The notes under the pieces were generated by a model, which was not told the origin of the DNA, made no database searches, and saw only the letters and a list, made by a program, of their open reading frames with translations. 64,000 nucleotides of DNA from Nitrobacter hamburgensis X14 (GTDB lineage: Bacteria; Pseudomonadota; Alphaproteobacteria; Rhizobiales; Xanthobacteraceae). The DNA lies in NCBI RefSeq assembly GCF_000013885.1, contig NC_007964.1:1288001-1352000 (forward strand), read 5' to 3'. Position numbers and translations under genes: made by a program. Positions 26,382-37,104 of the stretch are shown here, piece by piece. Every line of letters begins with the position of its first letter. Positions within the stretch are counted from its first letter, which is position 1.

Positions 26382-28163
26382 ATGGGCGCCGCTCAATCCA
26401 ATCTGTCCGATCCCAAGTTCGGCTACGATCTTGTCGTCGCGGTTACGCAGGCGAGCATAAACGCCACGATGAAACAGTTTCTCGCTGGCCTAACGGCACC
26501 GGAAGTCGTGAGTTGCTACGTTTACGACCAGAATAACAATCTGATTCCGATCAGTTATGCCGATCTGAAGGCGCGGGCCAAGGGAGCGGACCCGTTTCAG
26601 GTGCTGGCCGGCGCCGACCCGAACTCCAACCAAGACCTGATCAATCTCACGAACGCGAATTTTGCCGGCGGATTCAAGGCCCGGCTCGGGCTGCCCGATG
26701 TGGCACCCGGGAAACTGCCGCCGATCATGACGTTATCGCGCGGCACCAATGCGCCCGTCCTGTTCAATCTGCTGTGCGCCGAGTTTCAGATCACCGGCTT
26801 CGAATACGGCCCACGCGGACGCGCCAGTTGGATCAATCAAAGTCAGCCGACCGGCGCGGCAAGTCCCTGGTATTTCTCCGCCAATGTTGCGCTGAACACG
26901 AGCGCGGTCGACGTGAGCAACCCGCCCGCACAAGCGACCAGCGCCGTCAAGGATCGCATCAATGACCTGCGCCAGTCCGTCGGTGCAAACGCTTTCAGCG
27001 TTCAGCAGCTCTTCCTTGCCCTCGACACCGCAATCCTGCAGTCGCAACCGACGATCGTCGGCATACCTGCTGGTTGGGCGGTATGGGAATTGATCTCAAG
27101 CGTGTTCCTCGACGCCTACATGAAGCAGATGCGCGTCAATGGCACGCCTGTGCTCGGCTACTCCGTTACGGTCAACCGACCGGATCGCAGCAAGCTGCAG
27201 CTTGGCGCGATATCCTACGAGACCTGCACATTACTCGATGGCTCATCCAATCCGATCGCCAATCCCACGCCGGCGCAGCAGGCCGCCGCCACCTTCAACT
27301 ATCTCGGCACCACCGGCACGGTGCCGCCGACCGCCACGTTGTTCCCATGGAACTGGGTCGAAGAAGGCGAGGTCGCTTCGTTCTCCGGGGTGCAATCGGT
27401 CCGCCGCGACATCTTCGTCAATTTCTTCGCAGGCCTCCTCAACCAGGATATCGGAAGACTGTGCCAACAGACAAAGGTCTCACTCAGCCACAGTGGCGAC
27501 GACTATCACATCAGGTATTCGAGCAGCGATGCGCCAGACCCCAAGACCTTCCAGCCAGTCAAAGTCGGCGCGCGCGCGCCCGATGGGTTCACCGAGGTGT
27601 TGAGCCTCACCTACGATCACAAGAGCCACGACGACTCGGAGGCAGCTGACCATCTCTCATCGATCCATGGCGACTTCAACTATATGCTCGCGGGGTCCGT
27701 CGCGCTCAAGGACAATGTGATTCGCCTGATCATCCATGCGGCGGCGTGGATGAAGTTCAACCATCACGAGGCAGGCATCAACTACGACGATCTGCCGGGC
27801 AAGAACTACTACGACAAGACCCTCACTGTGACCTTCCAGATCAGCGTCACCGATACGGGCGAGCTGAAGGTTACGAAGATGAGCAGCATGGACGACAAAT
27901 CCGCCGGCTGGGATTTCCATGGCAAGGGCATTATCGGCACATTCGGCTTCGAGAACAATCTGAGGAAAGGCCTGACGAGCGTGGAGGCCAACCTGGCCAG
28001 CCGGCTCGACGACAAGTTCGCGTCCTATGAATCCGAGGTCACCAACGAGATCAACAGTCAGAAGGGCTGGGTGTTTCCCGGCTCCAGCACGTTCGTGTTC
28101 AAGAACGTGGCGTTCTCCGCTTATCAGGATCTGGTGGCGCAGCTGACCTATGCGGCGCCCTAG
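26382..28163 (+). CDS. Uncharacterised 593-residue protein, possibly TULIP/P47-like
   Basis: Intact gene behind GGGGAGGAACCACT. No signal peptide and no membrane helix; beta-rich composition. The N-terminus FGYDLVVAVTQASINATMKQ and the end FPGSSTFVFKNVAFSAYQDL remind me of P47/OrfX-type proteins of the TULIP lipid-binding fold, which start with a G-(W/Y)-D...N pattern and end with a similar FPG...F strand. That is memory-based inference. The middle (SWINQSQPTGAASPWYFSA, HGDFNYMLAGSVALKDN) suggests repeated beta sandwiches. Followed 84 bases later by a 1162-residue gene on the same strand, probably one operon. Flanked by IS remnants. Confidence 0.6.
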   Translation: MGAAQSNLSDPKFGYDLVVAVTQASINATMKQFLAGLTAPEVVSCYVYDQNNNLIPISYADLKARAKGADPFQVLAGADPNSNQDLINLTNANFAGGFKARLGLPDVAPGKLPPIMTLSRGTNAPVLFNLLCAEFQITGFEYGPRGRASWINQSQPTGAASPWYFSANVALNTSAVDVSNPPAQATSAVKDRINDLRQSVGANAFSVQQLFLALDTAILQSQPTIVGIPAGWAVWELISSVFLDAYMKQMRVNGTPVLGYSVTVNRPDRSKLQLGAISYETCTLLDGSSNPIANPTPAQQAAATFNYLGTTGTVPPTATLFPWNWVEEGEVASFSGVQSVRRDIFVNFFAGLLNQDIGRLCQQTKVSLSHSGDDYHIRYSSSDAPDPKTFQPVKVGARAPDGFTEVLSLTYDHKSHDDSEAADHLSSIHGDFNYMLAGSVALKDNVIRLIIHAAAWMKFNHHEAGINYDDLPGKNYYDKTLTVTFQISVTDTGELKVTKMSSMDDKSAGWDFHGKGIIGTFGFENNLRKGLTSVEANLASRLDDKFASYESEVTNEINSQKGWVFPGSSTFVFKNVAFSAYQDLVAQLTYAAP

Positions 28164-28247
28164 CGCTCGCACGGCGGCGCTTTGCCGAAAGGCATGCGCC
28201 ATTCAACACAGAGCGTCTCTCTACACTCAATCACGCGAGGCTTGATC

Positions 28248-31200
28248 ATGAGCGCGTATACCGTGACGTCGTCCGCCGAGTTGATGCAGAACTACATCCA
28301 GAGCGGCATTCTCGAGCCGCAGAGAAAATTCATCGCGCTGCAGACGAGCACGGGCGCCTCGCTGCTGTTCTCGATCGGCACCGACGACGCCTTTAACGTC
28401 ACGAAAGAGTTGCAGGCCGCGGCGCACGGTTGGACACATGCCGACCTAAGCAGCGCGCAGGCCAAGGCGGACTTCCCCAAGGGAGCCACCTGCAAGACCT
28501 TCGCGGCGGCACAGGCGGTTGCCGGGTCCGCGTCCGCCGCTATTCATCTCGCCATGGTGCTCGACGACGACGCCAACGATCACCTCTACCTCAGCCTGAC
28601 AAATTCCGACGTCGATACCGGCTGGACCGACAAGCCGGCATGGACGCCTTGCCCCTTCAATGCCAAGGACAGCGCCGGCAAGGCGATCCCGATGCCCAAG
28701 CCGTTCAAGATCGCAGACACGTTCGTCACTGAGGCGAGCGACAAGGAATACATCGTCGTCGACATCATCCGCAACCCGACCGATACCGACGCCTTGGTGT
28801 CGCGCTTCTACATCGACACTAGCACGCCCGCAGCGCCGGTGTGGATGCCGCACGACATCTCGATCGACCTCGAAGCCGCTTCGTATAAGTCGTGCCTCGG
28901 CCGCGCCAGTTATTCCTTCGGAGTCGACGGCCTCTACACGATGGGCAGAATCGCGGGCTCGCCGCAACTCATCTACACGCCGCTCTTTAACCCGTTCGAT
29001 CCGGCGACGCCGGCACTGCCCGCGCGCTTGATGCTGCCGAGCAAGGTCCAGCCCGATGCCATGGCCGCGTGCCGCAATGCCGACAACACGTCGGACCTCT
29101 ACGTGGCGGCACAGGGCGGACTCTACTATTTCGCCAGCACGAACCAGAAGGACAACGCGACCGGCGTCCTCCTGGTATCGCATGCCCTCCTGTCGGGCGT
29201 ACGCGACCTTTACGCCTATACAGCCGACGGCAAGGTCACCGTCTGGGGCCTGAATGGCAGCGACGAGGTGTTCTACCTCACCTGCGACCGGGCGCAGCTG
29301 ACCAATGCCGGCGCGTGGAACACGCCGATTGCGATCCTGATCGACGTCGACGCGATCTCACCCTACATCGACCGCATGTTCAGTGCGAACACGTTCTTCG
29401 CGCACAGCGGAGACAGCCTGCTCAAGGCGATCAAGACGCCGGACACCGGCATGTGGTCGCGGAGCAGCATCACGCTGCCTCCCTCGGAGCTACAGCAGCC
29501 GGCGCGGAAAATCTCATCATACACGACCCGACTCCAGGTCAACGACGAAGATGGCCGGCCCGCGCCGAACATCACCGTCTCGCTGACGGCGACGAGCGTC
29601 ACGTCGGTCTACATCGACCATCTCTACTACGTCGTCGGCCCGCAACCGATCGAGGTCGTCACCGATGAGATCGGCAGCGTCACGATCGTCGAACTGGTGC
29701 ATACGCTCGCGGGCACGCGCTTCAACGTGACGGTCGATGCGCAGCAACTGCTGATCAACCCGATGGATGCTCCGTTCCAGCGCAGCGCCAAGCTGAACAC
29801 GGTTTCGGCGCTGAAAAGCGCAGTCATCACCAACCAGGACGGCAGCACGCGGCCGTTCATCCCGCATGGCACATCGGACGATGACCTGAAAGCGGTCGCG
29901 CAGTCGAACGACGCCCTCAACACCGCCTATCAGAAGCTCGCGGCCTCCTCCTCTTCTTCGCCACAGATCAAGCTCGCCATCAAGACGCTCCCCACGATTG
30001 CCCTCCCGCACGTTTCCAAAGGCGTCCTGACCGATGTCGGCGACCTGTTTAGCGCGCTGGAGTCAGGCATCAAGGGCGTAGTGTCGATCGTCGAGGACGC
30101 CGCGGAAGGCGTCTGGCACTTCGTCGTCTCGATCGCCGACAAGGTCTACTACGGAATACTCGACGCGGTGGAGAAGGTCGTTGCCGCCGTGATGTGGGTC
30201 TACAACGCCATCAAGATCATCATCCGAGACATCATCCTGTTCCTGGAGTTCCTGTTCCTCTGGCCCGACATTCTGGCGACCCACCGAGTCATGAAGAACG
30301 TCTTCGTTCAGACTGTCCACCACGTGGTCGATGGCCTGAACGATGCGAAGGCGGATGTTGCGTCGCTGTTCAGGGAGATGCAATCGGAGTTGGACAAGTG
30401 GGCGGATATCCCGAACTTCGACCAGACAGCGGCGCACGTCGGGAAGTCCAATCCTGCGCCTGCGGGGCTGCACAGCGCACCGGCCAATCTCGGCGTCCAC
30501 CATTTCAAGGGCAACTACCGGAACAGCGACACGTCCTACCAGCCGCCCTCGCCAGCCGAAGCGATCTTTGAGGATCTGATCAAGCTCGTGAAGAACGAGG
30601 AGGCCACGATGACGGCGACCTTCAATGCCGTCAAGACCGACATCATCGACCAGTTCGCCCACTTGAGCCTGACCGAGATCATCAAACGGCTGCTGGAAAT
30701 CCTGGGCGACACGGTGCTGCAGACGGCAGAAAATGTTGTGCCCACCCTGCTCGACATCCTCGCCCAGCTTGCCAAAGGCGTGCTCGGAGTCCTGACAGCC
30801 AGGATCGACATCCCGGTGATCTCGACGCTCTATCACGACCTGACCGGCGACGATCTTTCCTTCCTCGACCTCATGTGCCTGATAGCGGCGATACCGGCGA
30901 CAATCGTCTACAAGCTGGGCTCGGGTGAAGCGCCATTTCCGCATGGTGATACATTCACTGACCGCCTGAGCAATGCGCGCAGCTTCGCGGAAGTCAAAGG
31001 CGCGTTCTTCGTGTCCGGCGGCCCGAAGGCCGTGGTCGCACAGCCCGCCACCAAGCGATTCGCCGTCGCGCAGCCATCAAGGATCGCCCTTGCCGCGGCC
31101 GATGACCAGCCTCTCGACGTAAAGAAGCTCAGAACCTTCGGCATGGTCGAAGGCGTCTTTGCTGGTGTCGGTAGCGTCGTGCTGATCGTGACGGCTAATG

Positions 31201-31736
31201 CCAAACTTTCCGACGACGGCACAGGTTGGGGCGCTTGGCCAGGGACGATTGCGACGATCAATGCCTTCGCTAACGTCGCCTATGTGGCGCCGAATATTTC
31301 GTCAATGATCATGTGGGAGTCCGAGCGCTGGTATGCGCGGATGAACGCCGTCATCACCGGTGTCAGCATCTTAAAGGGATTCATCGCCATTCCGTTTGCT
31401 GCGTTAGATATCAAGCTGGTCAAGCTCGCTATCGCGGGCGCCGAGAACTGGCTCAATCAGTGTTGGAACGTTCCCGTGATCGCGAACCTCGTCTACAATG
31501 CGTCCGACGCCACGACGAGCTACAAGGCGCTGATACCCGACTCGATCGGAAATTTCGCCTTCAACCTGGGCGGCATGCTGGAGCCTTACATCGAGATTAT
31601 GCCCATGGACGACCCGAAGACAGCGTTGATCAAGGCGGCCGAGGTACGCACACAACAGGTGCTGATGGGGACTTATGGGGCTATGACGATCGTTGCCGCA
31701 GGCATTTTCGAATGGGCGCCGGGCCAGAAGGATTGA
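28248..31736 (+). CDS. Uncharacterised 1162-residue protein
   Basis: Start ATG 28248 (MSAYTVTSSAEL) is preferred because CGCGAGG precedes it. The first 500 residues are beta-rich and propeller-like (KPAWTPCPFNAKDSAGKA, AACRNADNTSDLYVAAQGGL, YAYTADGKVTVWGLNG), then an Ig-like segment (DEDGRPAPNITVSLTATSV). Around residues 600-720 comes an amphipathic region (GVVSIVEDAAEGVWHFVVSI, VMWVYNAIKIIIRDIILFLE). The C-terminal 300 residues carry several hydrophobic helices that could enter a membrane. No signal peptide. I recall similar central segments in hypothetical fungal and bacterial proteins but cannot name the family. Confidence 0.6.
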   Translation: MSAYTVTSSAELMQNYIQSGILEPQRKFIALQTSTGASLLFSIGTDDAFNVTKELQAAAHGWTHADLSSAQAKADFPKGATCKTFAAAQAVAGSASAAIHLAMVLDDDANDHLYLSLTNSDVDTGWTDKPAWTPCPFNAKDSAGKAIPMPKPFKIADTFVTEASDKEYIVVDIIRNPTDTDALVSRFYIDTSTPAAPVWMPHDISIDLEAASYKSCLGRASYSFGVDGLYTMGRIAGSPQLIYTPLFNPFDPATPALPARLMLPSKVQPDAMAACRNADNTSDLYVAAQGGLYYFASTNQKDNATGVLLVSHALLSGVRDLYAYTADGKVTVWGLNGSDEVFYLTCDRAQLTNAGAWNTPIAILIDVDAISPYIDRMFSANTFFAHSGDSLLKAIKTPDTGMWSRSSITLPPSELQQPARKISSYTTRLQVNDEDGRPAPNITVSLTATSVTSVYIDHLYYVVGPQPIEVVTDEIGSVTIVELVHTLAGTRFNVTVDAQQLLINPMDAPFQRSAKLNTVSALKSAVITNQDGSTRPFIPHGTSDDDLKAVAQSNDALNTAYQKLAASSSSSPQIKLAIKTLPTIALPHVSKGVLTDVGDLFSALESGIKGVVSIVEDAAEGVWHFVVSIADKVYYGILDAVEKVVAAVMWVYNAIKIIIRDIILFLEFLFLWPDILATHRVMKNVFVQTVHHVVDGLNDAKADVASLFREMQSELDKWADIPNFDQTAAHVGKSNPAPAGLHSAPANLGVHHFKGNYRNSDTSYQPPSPAEAIFEDLIKLVKNEEATMTATFNAVKTDIIDQFAHLSLTEIIKRLLEILGDTVLQTAENVVPTLLDILAQLAKGVLGVLTARIDIPVISTLYHDLTGDDLSFLDLMCLIAAIPATIVYKLGSGEAPFPHGDTFTDRLSNARSFAEVKGAFFVSGGPKAVVAQPATKRFAVAQPSRIALAAADDQPLDVKKLRTFGMVEGVFAGVGSVVLIVTANAKLSDDGTGWGAWPGTIATINAFANVAYVAPNISSMIMWESERWYARMNAVITGVSILKGFIAIPFAALDIKLVKLAIAGAENWLNQCWNVPVIANLVYNASDATTSYKALIPDSIGNFAFNLGGMLEPYIEIMPMDDPKTALIKAAEVRTQQVLMGTYGAMTIVAAGIFEWAPGQKD

Positions 31737-31979
31737 CGGGTGCAAGCCCCAGCACATCGCGCTCATCCTGCCGGGCGGGCCAGCCGGGGCGCTCAGCAGT
31801 TTGAGGAGCTCGCACGATTGGCGAACTGCCCGCTGAACAAAGACCGGACCTATAAACACCCGAATGGCGCAGTGATTTGAGTCCATCTTGATGACAATGT
31901 GGTAAGGGCTGTCGAAGCGCGGAGCAGGCGGCCAGTCGAGCAGGAGCCAGCGTCAAACAAATGCTGTCCTTATCGCAAA

Positions 31980-32992
31980 TCAAACCCTGGCATATTGATG
32001 GTGCAGTTCTCCCAGAATCGGACGACAGCTAATGCGTCCGGCTGTCTCGGCGACGCGTGACATCGGCGCGTTCTTGTTTAATGACAAATGGGTGCGCGTG
32101 CCGTTGTAGTAGCTCATGTACGAGAGCAGCGCGTGGCGCAGATGGCGTTCGCCGAATACCACGACATGATCAACGCATTCCCTGCGGATCGATCCGATCA
32201 GCCGTTCGGTTGCGTTTTGCCAGGGTGAGCGAGGAGATGTCGGACGATCTCGAATGCCGATGGATCGAACCCGGCGTATGAATGTTTCGCCGTATGCGCC
32301 ATCGCGATCCCGGATCAGGTAACGAGGGATTCGCTCCCAGCCACACGTTTCCGTCAGTTGGTTGGCGATCCATTCGGCCGTCGGATGCGCGGTGACCCCA
32401 AACCACAGGATCTGCCGCCGGCCATGGCCCATGATCAGCAATCCATAGAGCAGCCGGAATGAGATTGTCGGTACGACAAAAAGGTCCATCGCGGCGATAC
32501 CGTCAGCATGGTTACGAAGTACGGTGTTCCAACCCTGCGACGGAGGAGCCTCCTCCGCGCCATATACTTGGCCACGCTGGTCTAGCCAATCTCGGTGCCC
32601 AGCTTGAGAAGCTCGCCATGGATCCGCGGCGCTCCCCACAACGGATTGGCGATGCTCATCTCTCGGATCAGCCGGCGAATTTCCAACGGCACAGCCGGTC
32701 GACCGCAGCGACGCCTCGATTTCCAGCGCCAATACGATCTGAAACCGGCACGATGCCAACGGATCACGGTGTCCGGTCGGACGATTGCCAGTGCATCATA
32801 CATCTTGGGAAACAGTCGGCAGACACCTCCCAATATCAGTCTGTCGATCGAGATGAAGGGAGGTCTTTTGGGACGGGTTCGCCGCAGCACGTTGATTTGT
32901 TGCCTCAAGACCAGAACTTCTGCCTCAAGCGCAACTCGCGACCGCAGCAGGTCGATCACCATTCCAAAGATCAGTCTGCACAAATCCAACAT
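31980..32992 (-). mobile_element. Integrase-core transposase, frameshifted
   Basis: N-terminal part (32582-32992: EAEVLVLRQQINVLRR, RWHRAGFRSYWRWKSRRR, NPLWGAPRIHGELLKLG) and C-terminal DDE part (31980-32560 frame: GIAAMDLFVVPTISFRLLYG, YLIRDRDGAYGE, SPWQNATERLIGSIRREC) lie in different frames. The element end carries CGCAAATCAAACCCTGGCAT, shared in variant form with copies near 38650 and 42250. Non-functional relic. Confidence 0.8.
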
Positions 32993-33119
32993 CGGGCAGC
33001 AGCATCGCCCAATTCTCGATCAACCGCCAGCCGGATGGCGTTGCGACAGGGACAACAGCACGAACGAGATCCTGTGTGCCGGATCATTTTCTCGATCGCT
33101 AGCGTGATGTCCACGGATG

Positions 33120-34715
33120 TCACCGCGCGCCACGCGGTTGGGCTGCGCCGATCCGCTTCGGGCCAATCGCGTCGAAGGCAGCCTTTTGCTCGTCAGTGAG
33201 CGATCCATAGAAGTCATGCATCGCGATGTGCACGGCCTTCACCGCCTGCAGCATGATATCGAGCCGTTTGCCGACAGTTGCGAGCCGCGCCGGCGGCGTC
33301 AGCCCATCCTCTGCCTGACTCTGGCACGACGCCTTGAGCATGTCCGCGGCCCGGGCGGCGGCGCTCTGAAGCGCATCAAGATGTATGTGCTGCTGCTCGG
33401 TTGGCTTGACCGATTGCTCGATCATGGCGGCCGGCCAGCTCGTCAGCCCCGATTGCGCGACGTCGCAAGCCTGCCCGGCTGAGACGGCTCTCTCCGTGGG
33501 CCGGGCCGGACGCTGTCTCGTGGTGGCGAGCCCATTGAGCCGGGCCTTCTGTTCGTCACTCAGGAGGCCGTAGAAATTCTTCAGCGGCGGTTGCACCATT
33601 TGCACCGCCGCAATCATCGCTTCGATGCGCTGCTGCATCACCTCAAGGCGGCGCGGCGCCGTCAGCGCGACGTCGGTCGGGCAGGAGGCCTTGAGGCTCG
33701 CGGCCGCCTTTTCCGAGGCGCTGACAAGTTCGTCGAGCGCGGCGCGCTGCGCCTCGTTCGGCTGGATCGCACTTTGGACGCTCTCGATGGGCAGCCCGGC
33801 GATCATGCGGCCGTCCTCGCCGCACATTTGCATTAGCTTCGCCTGGTTGCTTGGCGGCACATAGGCATAAGCGTCGGCGTTGCTTCGGCCTCCGCTGGCA
33901 TAGCGTGGCAGGTAGCCCGCATAGCCCATCAGTTCGTCGTAACCGTAGGGCACGAAGATGCCGGCGTAGAGGTCCGGGTAGCCATAGTCCCAGAACGGAT
34001 CGTAGTAGGGGGAGCCCCAAAACGCATAGTCATAGATGTCGTAGAAGGCGAACGGCCAGAACACCGGGCCAACCCATCCGAAGCCGCCGTCGTGATGGCG
34101 TCACCACCGGTTTCCGCCGTGCCACGCCGCCGTCGCGACGCTGGCGGTGATCAGCGCGCGGGTTCTCGGATCGCGTAATGTGGCTGTGTTGCTAAAAGCC
34201 CGGTTGACCGGATGCGAGTTCAGCGCGTGCTCCACGGCTTTGGCATTCCGCGTCGCGCTGACGTGTTTCGCGGCAAGTACCGAGGCGCCGAGCGCCGCCT
34301 TGGTCCTCAGTGCACCGTGTGTACTGCGGATTGCGTTGACGTGTGGAGCGTTATGGACTGCGACTGATCGATGGCCGAATGATCGACCGCCATGGAAGCC
34401 TGACCGCGCAAGCGAATGGGCTACGTGCGGGGCGAAATGCGGCCTGGCGGCGAATGCGCGCGCGCCACCGAAATGTCCGCCACCGCCATGGAAGCCGCCC
34501 ATGTGAACACCGCCGCTATGAAAGCCGCCCCCACCACCATGAAAGCCGCCGCCACCATGAAAAGCGCCACCACCCCCGCCATGAAAGCCACCGCCATGGC
34601 CGCCGTGGCCGCCGCCTTTCGGGCCGGCATACGCCGCAGCCGACAACAATATTGCGCAAGCAAGCGCGACTACGCCTGAGCCGAGCGAACTGAATTTCCA
34701 CGTGGATGTCGTCAT
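33120..34715 (-). pseudogene. Gly/His-rich LTXXQ-motif protein split by an in-frame TGA
   Basis: Signal peptide (LGSGVVALACAILLSAAAYA) followed by a Gly/His/Phe-rich region with HGGG repeats, then a helical part. TGA at 34103-34101 stops the frame after GGNRW. The same frame resumes at once with RHHDGGFGWVGPVFWPFAFY, a Tyr/Asp/Trp-rich linker and two Spy/CpxP-like repeats, FYGLLSDEQKARLNGL and FYGSLTDEQKAAFDAIG. The family is normally one protein of this layout, so TGG to TGA is the simplest history. Readthrough of TGA-C is possible. Expected location periplasm; role probably chaperone- or envelope-stress-like. Confidence 0.8.
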
Positions 34716-35329
34716 GGCACCCTCCACTGCGACTCACGGTGCTGCAAGGCAGCTCCGGAGGGAGGCCATGACTCAATCTATTATATGAACAATTGTTCCC
34801 ACTATTCCTTGGTTTTCAATGGTTGGGGGGTTGCCCCGTCAGCTTTCCGACGCTGCCCGTCTAGGCGCTACGGGGTTACATTGAGCGGAGCGGATGGCCT
34901 GAGAAGGCGGAATTGGTAGACACGCTCGGGTCGAACCTTTTATGAGATGCGGTGTCTACAGCGGAAAACCAAACGCGGAAACGCTTAGGATTCGTACGCC
35001 TCGTCCTGCAAACGAAAGCCGCCAGGCCCCAGCGAGCGCTGACGATCGCTTCGGTGCCTTCGAACGGCTTCGAGCTACGTGTCGTCCAGAAACTGGGCGG
35101 CACCAGTCGCACTCGAGCGCTTGTTCTTGCATTCGGGTCACCATTGGATTCGGCGATAATAATGCTCCAATGCCTTCGCGGCCGTCCTGTCGATCGCCCG
35201 GTTTAACTCGCGACAAAAGCCAGGCCGAGCCCCACTCCAAGAACGAGCGTGATGGACTCCGCCGACAGCCAGTGCCCAGCGCCGGGGCAACGGTCTGCCC
35301 CCTCGTCGCGACCGCCAAGCTCAACAACA
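34716..35329. other. Gene-free region with a tRNA-like fragment
   Basis: No supported protein gene. At 34905-34928 AGGCGGAATTGGTAGACACGCTCG matches the D-arm region of bacterial tRNA-Leu, but no acceptor, anticodon or T-arm follows. Confidence 0.4.
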
Positions 35330-35460
35330 TCTCGAAGACCTGGGCATTCGCCAACGTACATCAAACCGCTTCGCCTCAGCTTAACGGCAAGGTCGAGCGC
35401 TGATTTGCCACTTGAAAAGTGCAACCCATGTGTCCGGTACGATTTGTCACCTATGTCTCG
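35330..35460 (+). pseudogene. IS481-like integrase 3' remnant
   Basis: Two frames hold pieces of a typical IS481 C-terminus: a TYIKP segment, then LNGKVER followed by a stop. After it comes GATTTGTCACCTATGTCTC, which resembles an IS481 end. Heavily decayed; assignment from short motifs only. Confidence 0.4.
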
Positions 35461-35569
35461 GGCCGCTCATAAAGGCGCACTCCAGAGTCATTCGGAAATC
35501 GAAACTCACCTCGCACAAATGGCGCCAGCTAGCTTGCCTGGCGCTTTCCCGTAGAACGAGCTTGCTATC

Positions 35570-36658
35570 TCATGCCGGGATGACCAGCCGCCATTTGGCG
35601 CCCGGCCGGCTGTCTGACTGACATGCGGCTTGACAGGTTATCGACCCTCCCAACAGGCGTGCGAGGTCCTCTACATTCTTGGTGCCAAAGCCGTCGGGGG
35701 TATGTCCGTGAGCAATGCCGACACCGTCGTCCTTAAACTCGATTATGTTCTTGTTCCCTGAAACAGTGAAATTCACGGTGAGCATCCCCTTCATACCCTC
35801 GGAAAACGCATATTTCAGCGCATTGTTGATGAGTTCAACCAACAAGGTCCCGAGGGCGATTGCGCGCATGGAGGTTAGCTCCGCGGAATCGGCATGGACC
35901 GCTATGTCAACCCGATCGGAGTTTGGCAAAATCGAGCGCACATCGTCAATGACCGTCATGATAAACTCTCTCGAGTCAATCGTGGCCGAAGGTGTACAAT
36001 GCGACAACAGCCGCTGAATATTTCCAATCACCATCACACGTGAGCCCGCGCGTTCGAGCGCGCGGCCCACCTCTTCATTGCAGTTGCTGCTGGCTTGGCG
36101 CATCAAGAACGAAGAAACGAGCTGCAGCTGATTTCCCACACGATGATTCATTTCGCGCGAAAGCGCTTTGGTGATATCCATCTGTCGCTGCAAGCTTTCT
36201 TCAAGGATACGGATACGACAGACGAAGACTGCCGCAAGCCAAACAACCCCAATGGCGAGAGTCCGATTTAGCCATTCCTGCCACGCCGGTATGCTTTCAG
36301 CGATCGATATCCAATATCCCGCGATGATCAGAGTCGTTGCGAGCAGCGCAAGAGCAAGAGCTGCCTTGGGTTTGGGAAGCCAGAAACCCAGGAGGACCAG
36401 ACCTACATAAAAAATGTCGACCGAGATTATCCGCTGGGTCAACGCATCAAACGTCAAGGCGCCGGCTATGACGAAGAGAGCGACAACGGCCACGCCTCCC
36501 CAGGATGGCCTTAGTCTACACTGAGCCGCTGCCTGTAAACGACTGGCGCGCTCGCGGAACACTCTGAGCAGCCAACGAAACACGAAAAATCCGTCCCCGC
36601 AGCCGCACAGGCTTATCTCTGGGTGCTCGTACATTTGTGGCATACTGGAAGCAAGCAC
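35570..36658 (-). CDS. Membrane-bound HisKA_2-type histidine kinase
   Basis: 362 residues. Three or four hydrophobic helices between residues 50 and 150 (VAVVALFVIAGALTF, IFYVGLVLLGFWLP, ALALALLATTLIIAGYW, TLAIGVVWLAAVFVC) form a membrane sensor without a clear periplasmic domain. The phospho-acceptor box is ALSREMNHRVGNQLQLVSSFL (His of NHRVGNQ), followed by the ATPase domain with LLVELINNALKYAF (N box), EFKDDGVGI (G1) and FGTKNVEDLARLLGG. The cytoplasmic half resembles LuxR-pathway and phyllosphere stress kinases. No response regulator is adjacent. The start is uncertain; several in-frame ATGs lie within the first 10 codons. Confidence 0.82.
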   Translation of the reverse strand: MLASSMPQMYEHPEISLCGCGDGFFVFRWLLRVFRERASRLQAAAQCRLRPSWGGVAVVALFVIAGALTFDALTQRIISVDIFYVGLVLLGFWLPKPKAALALALLATTLIIAGYWISIAESIPAWQEWLNRTLAIGVVWLAAVFVCRIRILEESLQRQMDITKALSREMNHRVGNQLQLVSSFLMRQASSNCNEEVGRALERAGSRVMVIGNIQRLLSHCTPSATIDSREFIMTVIDDVRSILPNSDRVDIAVHADSAELTSMRAIALGTLLVELINNALKYAFSEGMKGMLTVNFTVSGNKNIIEFKDDGVGIAHGHTPDGFGTKNVEDLARLLGGSITCQAACQSDSRPGAKWRLVIPA

Positions 36659-36956
36659 CGCGCAGCGTGGCAGGTTGTCGCAGGATCAACTGAGACTCAG
36701 ATGGCGAGTGGGTTTCTTCAGCAAACTGTTAGAGTAGCCGTCGAGCTCCTCGAAACGATGCTGCACCTCGCCATAGCGCGCGATGATCTCCTCCATCTCG
36801 TCGGCGCGATCCGGGGCGGCCAAGCAGATCGCACTGGCCCGCATTGAGCGCCGTCCGGCGCGGCTCGATCTCAGTGCCTGTCCCCATCTGCCGAAGACCA
36901 GCGTGAAGACGACATCGGCGGCCGATTACGCCGTTCTCGTTCTCGGGAGAGCAGCA

Positions 36957-37104
36957 TGAGCAAGGGAACAGTCGACACGATGTCGGCGCGCACGACGAGC
37001 GGCACGCCGCAGGTGCTGCTCAGCCATCATCTCAAGCAATTGAAGCTGCCGACCGTCCTGCGGGAATACGACAAGCTCGCGCGCGAATGTCCCAGCTCCT
37101 GCTG
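36957..37104 (+). pseudogene. istB 5' fragment (IS21 family)
   Basis: MSKGTVDTMSARTTSGTPQV then LLSHHLKQLKLPTVLREYDK is the N-terminus of an IS21 IstB ATPase. The frame stops after about 49 codons, where the sequence diverges. Upstream residues (KTSVKTTSAADYAVLV) may be the end of istA. The rest of the element is gone, cut off near the IS3 copy. Confidence 0.65.

Noticed and set aside
28446..30944. Minus-strand frames of 245 and 293 aa inside the 1162-residue gene
   Set aside because: Arg/Val/Asp-rich mirror composition typical of antisense frames in GC-rich genes; the plus-strand protein has native composition and a ribosome site.
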